From assembly GCA_029378245.1 (NCBI GenBank), contig JARKIF010000004.1:1302001-1366000 (forward strand): DNA of 64,000 nucleotides, given 5' to 3'. The notes under the pieces were generated by a model. It searched no databases, was not told the DNA's origin, and was given only the letters and a program-made list of their open reading frames with translations. The position numbers were made by a program, and so were the translations under genes. Shown piece after piece: positions 11,685 through 20,771 of the stretch. Positions within the stretch are counted from its first letter, which is position 1, and each line of letters begins with the position of its first letter. The DNA is from Roridomyces roridus. Lineage: Eukaryota; Basidiomycota; Agaricomycetes; Agaricales; Mycenaceae.

Positions 11685-12363
11685 CCGTGCTTCACAGCCG
11701 TTGTAACATGTGTACCCCTCACCTACCGCGACGCCCCCGAGCTCCACATATGCCGCTGCCTCCCCTGCTTCCGTCGCGACCCCGCCTACACCTCCTCAGT
11801 CGCTACCGCCATGTCTATGTATCAATATCAATAGTATCTCATAGGCATTTAAATCTTCTATCTCGTTTCGGATTCTGGCGAAGGAATGGCAAAATTGTCG
11901 ACGCAGAAAAGAAACTCGCGAGGAAGCGGGGTCCGGACGCCTTGCTTTGAGCCGCGAGCGACAGGCGATGTGCTACAGCGGGGCATGTATCCGCCCGCCG
12001 AGTGGCATGCGCGTCGTCGCGGTAGCCCAACTCTAAAATCTTGGTGAAATTGAGGCGCAGGAACGCGGCGACACGCTCACGTGCTGCTCAGCCTGAGGTC
12101 AATCGTATGAAAACGCGCTGGAGCGGTGCGACACGGATCTCCGTCCACGAGGTTTCCTCGGGACTTTTCTTTGACTCTGGCTGTTGGTTGGACAGAATAC
12201 TAATTCAAGGCGAAGAAGTTTATAACAATTTAACAAGTTGATATTCGTCTGCATGGTTTTTTCGGCAATTTTTTTTCTTGCATTTCATATATGGGATCCG
12301 TACCCAAGTACATAGTAATGCAGTGACACCATAAACCCCCAGCCTCAAATTTCCAAGCAGTGC
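11685..12363. other. Intergenic stretch between the ankyrin-MYND and ice-binding genes
   Basis: About 680 bases. The right part is the 3' region of the ice-binding gene and the left part the promoter of the ankyrin-MYND gene. Short ORFs here show no family motif. No repeat or RNA gene was recognised. Confidence 0.4.
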
Positions 12364-13353
12364 TCAGTTGGTTACGGTAGCCTGTGAAGGATATTTTAAT
12401 GGAGAATTCTGACAGCGCAGTACAAACACACCTGCTGAAGCGCGATGAATGTCTGTGCCAGAAGACGGCTATTGGCAGAGGCACCCGTGAGCAGGGTAAT
12501 GGACGTCTTTCCGAGGACAACGCCCTCAATGTGGGCACCAATGCCCACACTGACAGTTCCACTGACAACCCACACGATGTTGGCCGCGGACGCGCCGCCA
12601 GCGAGGAGAACTCGCTTGCCCGCTGCCACGGAAAGTCCTCCCGCGACTTGGAAGATCCACGCTGAAAGGTAGAGACCGTCAGCATCCAGGAACGCAAAGT
12701 ATTGCGAAGGTCAACGCACTGTCCGTAGAGGCTCCCGCAATGGTCACGTCGGCGCCGATGCCAACAGCGGTGGTCCACTTGTACAGCCCAGGGGCGAGAA
12801 TGAGGCCGCCGATTGCGCCTGAGATGACGAAGTTGTGAACATCTTCCATAGTGAAAATAAAGGGTGACTTCACTGACCAGTGGCAAGATTGGAGAAATTA
12901 GGATTAACGCGGCCCGTTGCGTCGGTGAACGCGGTGCCCATGTCACCAATAGCGGCGGTGAGCGTGGTTGGAGTAGGCGCAGAGAAGGACGCGGCCAAGA
13001 GGTGACCGGTCACTTGGCCTGAGGTCGCAAACTGTCCCGTCGAATCGACAGTGAGGGAAAATCCGGTCAGGCCGGTTGCGGCAATTGGGCTGACACCCAC
13101 AGCGCCAACTGCATCGACCTATCAGAAATTTCGCTGGCAGAGCAAGCGGACAACGTACCAATCACAGAAGGAGGGACAGTGGAGACACCACTTTTGGAGA
13201 GAATCGCAAAATTGGCGGCCGTGCGCAGGTTTACGGGTGCAGGCCCGAGAGCGTTGACGCTGCTGAGAGCGGTCTACTGGGAGTGAGTAGGGACTTTATC
13301 GCTGGATGAGCAACAACAACCAAGAGGCAGATTGCAAAGGTGTTCGCGAACAT
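12364..13353 (-). CDS. Secreted ice-binding (antifreeze) protein, DUF3494 family
   Basis: Six exons by my reading: 13353-13321, 13273-13159, 13108-12878, 12842-12720, 12661-12432, 12381-12364. They total 750 nt, a 249-residue protein. The N-terminus MFANTFAICLL-TALSSVNALG looks like a signal peptide. The mature part follows the DUF3494 consensus step by step: NLRTAANFAILSKSGVS, VGAVGVSPIAATGLTGFSLT, TAIGDMGTAFTDATGRVNP, GGLILAPGLYKW, ADVTIAGASTD, WIFQVAGGLSV, ANIVWVVSGTVSVGIGAHIEG and SRLLAQTFIALQQATVTN. Known members are right-handed beta-helices from snow moulds and cold-adapted mushrooms and microbes that bind ice and stop recrystallisation outside the cell. I see nothing that breaks it. 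Activity on ice is inferred. Confidence 0.88.
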
Positions 13354-13412
13354 AGTTGTTGAGGTGAGGATGAGTTTGAGAGGACAAAGCTACAGAAAAT
13401 GGGCTTGCAAGG

Positions 13413-13451
13413 ACGCGTTTATATACATCCTCTTAATTTTGCATGACGCGT
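13413..13451 (-). promoter_or_regulatory. TATA-like box and paired ACGCGT motifs upstream of the ice-binding gene
   Basis: On the minus strand TATATAAA lies at 13425-13418, about 65 bases upstream of the start codon. It is flanked by ACGCGT at 13413-13418 and 13446-13451. A near-perfect TATA box fits a strongly inducible secreted-protein gene; that reading is inference. Confidence 0.45.
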
Positions 13452-13630
13452 CCCCCTGTGAAAGTCGTCATGACCGTTTTCCTTGAATACGCAGAACCGC
13501 TCAATAGCCTTCAGACGGTATGGCAATTAATCTCGTACCTCGAGTCATATGTTAGAAGAACTGTTCAACTCCAAACGTGGGTGTGAGCTTTAGTCCAAAT
13601 GCAGGTGGTGAACTTGACCGTTCCCACGTT

Positions 13631-14300
13631 CAAGTATCGCAAACGGGGTTCTGGAAGCATCTTGACCGCAATCAATCGAACCGCAAAGTTTGAGCGCATC
13701 CCCTCAGCTTGACTGACAAACAAAAACGGGTGGCGACTTGCCATTGTAGACCGTTAGATCATCAGCGTCGGCGGGCAGCAAGGGCAGGGTGTCGACTTGG
13801 TGACTGGAATCGTGCTTCTACCTCCGTTCGAACTGTCGCGCAGTCCGACTGGGCATGCCACCAAGACCAACAGTCTGGCGGAAGGGTGCATCACGCCGAG
13901 CCGAGACCCGGCAGACGCCCCAGAGGGTCAGAACCGCATTTCGCATCGCCCCAACAGCGCCAGTGCCATATTGCCCACTCACAGTATACGCCAAGTATTG
14001 CAAACCGCGTTCCGAGACCACAATCATTCGAACCGCAAAAGTTTGAGGGTATCCCGTGCGCATCCCCTCAGCTTGGCATGGCAAACACAAACCGCGGGCG
14101 ACTTGCCGTCGTAGACGCGTCGGCGCAACGTCGGCGGCAGGGTGTGTGCTTGGTGACTGCAATCATGCTTCCACTTCCGTTCGAACTGTCGCGCAAGTCC
14201 GACTAGGCATGCCACCAAGACCAACAGCCTGGCGGAAGGGTGCATCATGTTGGGCCGAGAGCCGGCAGACGTTCCAGAGCGTCAGAATTGAGTTTTAAGG
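13631..14300. repeat. Diverged tandem duplication, unit about 353-361 bp
   Basis: Two direct copies. Copy 1 starts near 13631 (CAAGTATCGCAAACGG) and copy 2 near 13992 (CAAGTATTGCAAACCG). Matching landmarks follow in the same order: ATCGAACCGCAAA, GCGCATCCCCTCAGCTTG, GACTTGCC, a CTTGGTGACTG..ATC segment at 13797 and 14150, CCACCAAGACCAACAG, GGCGGAAGGGTGCATCA and CGGCAGACG. Spacing is 361 at the left and 353 at the right, so small indels have built up. Open frames crossing it change frame between the copies, so I treat it as noncoding. Origin unknown; no terminal inverted repeats or transposase were seen. Confidence 0.75.
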
Positions 14301-14614
14301 CGAGATGCTGGAGAACAAGAAAAGACACTGAACGTCGATTTTCCTCCGCGAGCACCGGATTAGACAATTTTGAATGACCGTGCGAGAAGGAAGAGCCACC
14401 GACGCATCTAGGCCAAACGGAATGAGGATCATGAGTAACTTTCCAGAGCGCGGAGAGCAAGTGGGATTGATCTGATGCAGACAAGCAAGGGTCGAGAGTG
14501 CCAGACTCCCACTCGCACCCAGAAAAGAAAAGGAATAACACAGTCGGACGGACGAAGCCGCGTGCGGAGATGAAGCGCCCATGGCCATGTCAGAACCGAG
14601 GAGAGTTGGAGAAG

Positions 14615-14840
14615 AGTCCAAAGGCAAAGACGCATACCCGCTCTGTACTACAATTCCCTCAGTCTTTGGCCACCCTCGTCTGATTTAATGGATCCAGGCT
14701 GGGCGGTATCTCTTCTTTTGTTTGGACACGGTGGGCACGGTGAACCTGGTCGGCGTTATCGTTGAAAGCAAGTTGATTTGATGGCGCATCAGAACTCTGC
14801 TTGAACTTTCATAAGCTTCCATATTGCTGCTGCCATTATG
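14615..14840 (-). pseudogene. Decayed copy of the 5' end of the ankyrin-MYND gene
   Basis: This segment matches 11440-11660 over about 220 bases. Shared blocks include AGGCAAAGACGCATACCCGC, CAATTCCCTCAGTCTTTG, TCTGATTT, CCAGGCTGGGC, GGACAC followed by GTG and CACGGTGA, and TTGATTTGATGGC. The order is the same as in exon 1 and the first intron of the gene at 10072-11591, and the intron donor context (GTATGCGTCTTTGCCTTT on the minus strand) is kept. The position of the gene's ATG (11591) reads ATA in the copy, and indels break the frame. Nothing of the ankyrin or MYND part was found beside it. Confidence 0.7.
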
Positions 14841-15145
14841 TATGTGCTCTTACTCATCCGAGCTCAGTCGCTCGCCGCTCGCCAGCACCCTGCCAGCTCT
14901 CGAGAGCATCGCGAGGTAGACTTTTGATGCGTATGATGCGCTGATGCGCCTCAATATGCTTGCTGGCCTTCTTGGCAGAGCTAACACTGGGAGGTACTTA
15001 ACAATGAATTCTCCAAGTCGATCACCGGGCGGCGGGAATGTTCTAGTTGGTCGCGCTGAGTCAAGCGGAATCTAATCCGAGTGTGGCTCTGCTGACTTAT
15101 AAAGCGCGACGCGTACACAGATGGCCATCTCCTCAATCCCCGCCA

Positions 15146-16232
15146 ATGGCAGACTCGGAACCCCAACCCATATCCCTCCTCGTCAGCCACCGTGGCGTCC
15201 AGCACCAGCTCTCCGTCCTCCCCGACAGTACTCTGGCTCAATTACATGCGACGCTAGAAGAGCTCACCACCGTCCCGCCGACTATGCAGAAATTACTGTA
15301 CAAGAATAGTAACAAGGCATCGGATGGGACTACTCTGCGGGCGGCGGGGCTCAAGGACGGCTCGAAGATCCAAATGGTTGGGTCGACGCTGGCCGAGTTG
15401 GGTGGGCTGCACGCGAAAGAGGCGGAGGAACGGAAGCGGGATAGAATAATGAGGGAGAGGGCGTTGAAGGCCCCAGTTAAGGTGCGCTGAATCGTTTTCT
15501 TGCTATTCATTCACCTCAGTGCTTTCCAGGTCCGCTCAACAGGTACCGCAAGCACTGCCGATCACCAATACCGTTTCCACGACATTGTCCCGCTTCCCGA
15601 CCTCCCAGACCCGGACTCGGCTGCCAAAGTTCTCCATCGCCTCGCGAACGACAAGGCCATCCGACATATCATGCAGACCCATAAATTCTCAGTCGGCATC
15701 CTCACTGAACTCGACCCCCGAAAATCTACCGAGGGGAACGTCAAGTTGCTGGGGCTGAATACAAATCACGGGGAGAAGATTAGCCTCCGGCTGCGAACGG
15801 ATTCATATGATGGCTTTCGTCTGTATTCGGACGTGAGGAGGACGCTGTGCCACGAACTTGCGCACAACGTGCATTCAGAGCACGAGAATCCAGTGCGTTT
15901 CGTTCCCTTTCTTTCTCTCAAGCCAATATTCATTTTACATGCAGTTTAAAGAGCTCAACTCCCAGCTGAATCGGGAGGTTGCAGCATTCGAACGCGCAGC
16001 TGCCGAGGGCACACATCGCCTGCAGGGAGGCGATATGTATGAACCCGATGAGCTGGAGAATGTCGCGCTCACCTCGCATGTCCTCGGCGGAAGCTCCTCC
16101 GAGTATCTTGCTGCCGATTGTCCGGAGGAGCGCCGTCGCAGGATGCTTGCTGCAACGCTGAGTCGGCTCCAGAAGCAGGAAGAGGAGCTGGAGAACTCGT
16201 GCGGTACGGCCGGGCCTGCAAGCACGGCATAA
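15146..16232 (+). CDS. Ubiquitin-like plus WLM-domain metalloprotease
   Basis: Three exons: 15146 to about 15481, about 15531-15893 and about 15948-16232. The N-terminal 90 residues (SLLVSHRGVQHQLSVLPDSTLAQLHATLEE...) form a ubiquitin-like fold with LKDGSKIQMVGS. The second exon carries the WLM (Wss1p-like) core ending in SDVRRTLCHELAHNVHSEHE, whose HExxHxxxxxH zinc site is intact. The third is a helical, charged tail. Ubl-WLM fusions are found in fungi and plants. The WLM family includes Wss1, a nuclear protease acting on DNA-protein crosslinks and SUMO/ubiquitin conjugates. Start chosen at MADSEPQP because the upstream frame is less protein-like. Confidence 0.85.
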
Positions 16233-16572
16233 GTTCTCTATTCTATCATGTATTTATCACTATCGGTTTGTATGTATAGCTACGACATTCTGTAAATTGA
16301 GCCGGCCCCTTCCAAATTGAGTGGACGAGTGAAGTTGTCACTGTTTGGTTCTGATCCGCCACTTTTCTCCCAGCGCCCGACCACACCGCTGTGCGCACAT
16401 GCTTCCCCTTGCTGCGCCTTTCTTTTCTTTCGAGTCATTCATTCTTTGTTGGGCCGGATGCGCTCGCACCTCGGAACAATGAGTGAGGACCGGTGTACAA
16501 ATAAGCCAAAACACCCCATTGTTCGAGCTTTAAAAGGCGGATAATGGCGAGGGCAAAGACCCACTCTTTCCG
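16233..16572 (+). promoter_or_regulatory. Promoter of the Ste6-like exporter with HMG-box-like sites
   Basis: 340 bases. CTTTGT at 16444-16449, AACAATG at 16475-16481 and CATTGTT at 16517-16523 fit the ACAAAG/ACAATG core bound by HMG-box regulators. The last two form an inverted pair about 50-100 bases before the start. Basidiomycete pheromone-response factors are HMG-box proteins (for example Ustilago Prf1), so pheromone control of this gene is a reasonable guess. Confidence 0.4.
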
Positions 16573-19500
16573 ATGCAACGTTCATTCGAGATTGACGTCG
16601 CTGGCGATGGTTACGACGACGACGCTAACGAAACCGACCTTCTCATCAACGCGCCTCCACCCACCTCCGCCCCTCCTTCCTCCTCCCGATGGCTGCTCTT
16701 TTCCCTCCTTTCATCACGACAGCAGCTTTGCCTGCTACTCCCAGCGGTCGCTCTGTCCCTTCTCATGGGTGGAATCGCGCCGTTCATGACTATCGTTATT
16801 GGCCACGCCTTTAACGCTTTTTCAAACTTCCATGCCACTCCCGACAAAGACCTGCTCACTCATCGCGTCGGAATCGTCGCGTTGCAGCTGGTTGGGTTGG
16901 CCATCGGCTCCTTCGCCCTCAGCAGCCTCACGAGCTATTTGTGGATCCTCACCGGGGAACACAACGTTCTGGCCCTCAGAAAGCGCGTTTACGCGTCAGT
17001 GGTGGCCAAAGACATGACCTGGTTTGACACCAGTGAGGAAGATGTGGAGGACCAAGGACCCCTTGGGGCCGGTGGACTCTTGGCTCAGTTCAATCGGTGC
17101 GTCCTGGTCACTCACTCGTTATTTATCTAATCCTTTTCCGCAGGGAAACCGCCGAAGTGCGCGCAGCCTCCTCCCTCGCGACCGGCCGAATAATCGAATG
17201 CTTCACGACCTCTTTCACCTGCCTGATCCTCGCCTTCAGCCGCTCCCCTTCCCTCACTCTCGTTGTACTTTCCGCCGTGCCGGTGTTCCTGGCCGTCCAA
17301 GGCAGATTGCAAGTCATCGCAGGTCCACTCATCGGCGCCGAGCGCACACAAAATGGCGTCGCAGCCACCCTCGTCGACAGGATTACAACTCCCAGCGGTA
17401 TCAGCACCGTCAAAGCCTTTAACGCCAACGCACACGAACAGCGCGCCCTCGACACCGTCCTCGACGGACTCGAAATTACTGTACGGAAGCTCGTCGCAGT
17501 CCTGGGCTGCCTCATGGGCTTTGCTCAATTCGTCACCATGGGTCTTTTCGTGCTGGGCTTTTGGTTCGGCGCCCATATCGTCCGGACTGGGTCCATCGGC
17601 GCGGGCGACGTTATGGCAGTGTTCTGGGCGTGTATGATGGTGGTCACCAGCCTCCAAATCAGCACGCCCCAGTTCATCGTCCTTGCCAAAGGCAATGTGG
17701 CGCTTACTTCTCTCCTCGCCCTCGTGGATGACGACTTGGCTTGTGATGATGTGTTGCCGCCGCCGTGTCGCGCTGATATACTTCTGCAAGACGTCTCCTT
17801 CTCCTACCCATCGCGTGCATCGGTACCCATCCTGCAGGACGCCACACTCGCATTCCCCGCCCGCACGGTGACTTTCATCGTCGGACCCTCTGGCTCCGGT
17901 AAATCCACCATCGGACATCTCCTCTCCGGCCTGTACGCGCCGCAGGGCGGATCCATCCTCGTCGACGATCGTGCGATCAATGGTAGTATCCGCCGTGCAC
18001 TTGACGTGGCGGTCGTTGGGCAGGGTCAGGCGTGTGTTCTATTTGACATGAGCGTGTACGACAATGTCGCACTTGCTCGACGGGGCAAGGCTGCGGCACG
18101 CCGGGAAGTCGAGGATGTGTGCAAAAGTGTGTTGATGCACGAGTTTGTCAATGGCTTGCCCGAGGGGTACGATACCATTCTTGGGAACGGTGGGATGAGC
18201 TTGAGTGGTGGGCAGGCTCAGCGCCTGCAGATCGCCCGTGCTATGATCAGGGATCCGGATGTTCTCGTTCTTGGTACGTTTAGTTTTTCTGCCCTTTTTT
18301 ATGTATTAATCGGTTCTGCAGACGAAGCGACCTCCGCCCTGGACCCTACTTCCCGTGTAGCGGTGTTTGAGGCTGTTCGCCGTTGGCGTCAAGGCCGGAC
18401 TACCATCGTCATCACTCACGATCTCGCCCAAATCCAAGATACCGACTTTGTCTACGTTCTCAAAGACGGGTGTGTGGTGGAGAGTGGATGCAGGCTCGAT
18501 CTGGATGGATTTATTTGCGGCGTCTTCAAGGACTTGTCTGCTGCGAGTCCCAGCCAGACCCCCGTCGTGCGCTCAGTCCCCCTTCCTGACGTCCCAGCTC
18601 TCAAAAACGAGCACGTTCACGAGCAGCCTGCTTCGTGGCATACACTTCCTTTTGGCCATCTGTTCTTCTCGACAATTGCGACGGCACCCCAATCGGCGTT
18701 GACCCGCACCCCATTCTCTGCTCCCATGGTCAACATTGACTTTTCGGCGTTCCACACTCCCAGCATGTGGAAGCCACTGTCCCGCCCGGACAGCGTCTTG
18801 GCGCGCCCCAGCAGTTTGCGCGTCAGTCACGATTTGGAGCGGGAGAAGCACAGAGGCGACATCAAGGTCCACATTCCGCCAGCCAATACTCCGGATTCAG
18901 ACCAGTCAACAACCATATGGGGTCTACTCCGCGAGGTTTACCATACCGTCCCCTGCAAGCCGCTCGTTCTCTTCGGCCTTGTCATCTGCGTCCTCAGCGG
19001 TTCCGCCACACCCATCTTCTCCTCCTTGCTCTCGAGACTACTTTTTGAAGTTTCGACCGGCGCGCAGGACAAAGCGACGATCAACAAGTACGGCGCGATT
19101 GTCCTTGCAGTCGCCGTAGCGGACGGTCTGCTCGTGGGCCTCAAGTACTTTTTGATGCAGACACGTGCCATGGCGTGGATCAATAATGTCCGCAAGATGG
19201 CGTTCGGGAAGGTGTTGAAGCAGGAGAAGAAGTGGTTTGACGCTCGTGAAGCTGGGGAGCTGTCCCGGGTCATCGTCACCGACGCGGACGACGCACGGGA
19301 ACTCGTTGCATGTGTGGTCGGACAGTGTTTCGTCGTGGTTACGATGTTTGCTGTTGGACTGGGATGGGCGTTGATCAAGGGATGGCAGCTTGCGCTGGCA
19401 GGTTTTGCTATCGTGCCTGTTTTTGTTGCCGTGATGATGGCGCAGGCGCGGTATGTGGCGTCCTGTGAGGCGGAGAACAAACGGGCGAGGGAGGAGGTTG

Positions 19501-20692
19501 GGGCAAAGTATTACGAGACGATCGCGAATATCCGTGGTGTTCGGGCGATGCGGCTCGAGGACGTTCTGCAGGCACAGTTCGACCGGACGGCGGAGAAAGC
19601 GCTCGTTGTAGCTCGATCGGGCGCGTTTGTCGAGGGCTGCACGATCGGTTTTGCTTTCGGGCTGATTTACCTGGCCGAGGCGCTCTTGTTCTACTTTGGC
19701 GCGGTTCTTGTCGCTCAGGGAACCTACACGTATCTGCAGATGGTCGAGGTCCTCAACTTGGTCGTGTTCACAGTCACCATTGGATGTCAGCTCATGGCCT
19801 TCGGTATGTCCCATTCTTTTTCTATCTCCCTCAGGTTATTTACTTGCATTTAGCGCATCTGATCGCCAAATCTGTACACGCAACACGGGACTTGAACGAG
19901 CTTCTCCACCTTGCTACCCGCACCGACGAGTCTGACGGCTTCTTACGGCCGCGTCTCGATGGTGCCATCACATTCCACGACGTCGGATTCTCGTATCCCG
20001 GGCGTGCTGGTGCCCCCGTCCTCCAAAACATCAACATGGAGATCCAGGCTGGGGAATGCGTCGCTGTCGTTGGCGCGTCGGGTTCTGGCAAATCGACTAT
20101 CGCGGCTTTGTTGCAACGTCTTTACGAGCCTGCATATGGTGCCATTTCCATTGGCGTTGACACTCTGCGGTCGACCGACGTCCACCATCTCCGCCAGCAC
20201 GTGTCAATCGTCAGCCAGCAGCCTACTCTCTTTGATGCCACCATCGCGGAGAACATTTCCTACGGCAACTCCGATCTCTCGGCCGATGACGTGCGCTGCG
20301 CTGCAGAGGAGGCCAACTTGCATGAGTTCATCATGAGCCTGCCTCAGGGCTACGACACGCCCGTGGGGGAGAACGGCACGCTCATCTCTGGTGGGCAAGC
20401 GCAGCGGCTGCAGATTGCACGTGCACTGGCCCGGCCATCCAAGGTGTTCATTTTCGACGAATGTACCTCTGCCCTGGACGACATCAACCAAGCTGCGGTG
20501 TTGGAGACTATACGGCAGGCCAAGGTGGGGCGGACGACGGTTATGATTACGCACAAGGTTCCTGTGATGCGGATGTGCGATCGGGTGCTTGTTGTGCACG
20601 AAGGTCGGATTGCGGAGCAGGGGAGTTATGACGAACTTATTCAGCGGGCGGGTGTGTTTGCTGCACTCGTCCAGGGCGGGGAGGTTGATTAG
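16573..20692 (+). CDS. Full-size ABC exporter, Ste6/a-factor transporter type
   Basis: (TMD-NBD)2 protein of about 1,320 residues in four exons with introns near 17096-17143, 18273-18322 and 19805-19854. NBD1: Walker A GPSGSGKST, signature LSGGQAQR, and Walker B/D-loop LVL|DEATSALD split by the second intron. NBD2: Walker A GASGSGKST, signature ISGGQAQR and FIFDECTSALD, with the catalytic Glu kept in both. Each half starts with a six-helix ABC exporter domain (from about residue 45, and again at CKPLVLFGLVICVLSG). The short linker between halves and its LSGG..QAQR pair fit fungal Ste6 lipopeptide-pheromone exporters in the plasma membrane. Another MDR-type substrate is possible. Confidence 0.82.
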
Positions 20693-20771
20693 AAGTAATA
20701 ATGTAATACACTCATTTCTTGTAGCGACTAGCATTTCTTGGTTACACATTGTACTCGATACATCAATTCAT

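Noticed and set aside
13709..14206. 165-codon open frame in the repeat region
   Set aside because: It spans both repeat copies but in different frames, is Arg/Gln/Pro-rich and shows no motif, so it is chance.
14295..14627. 110-codon minus frame with a hydrophobic stretch, possible small secreted protein
   Set aside because: It overlaps the relic of the ankyrin-MYND gene and matches its out-of-frame leader; most likely noncoding.
17127..19814. Long minus-strand frames opposite the ABC exporter
   Set aside because: The plus strand carries all ABC motifs; the minus frames are GC-driven shadows.
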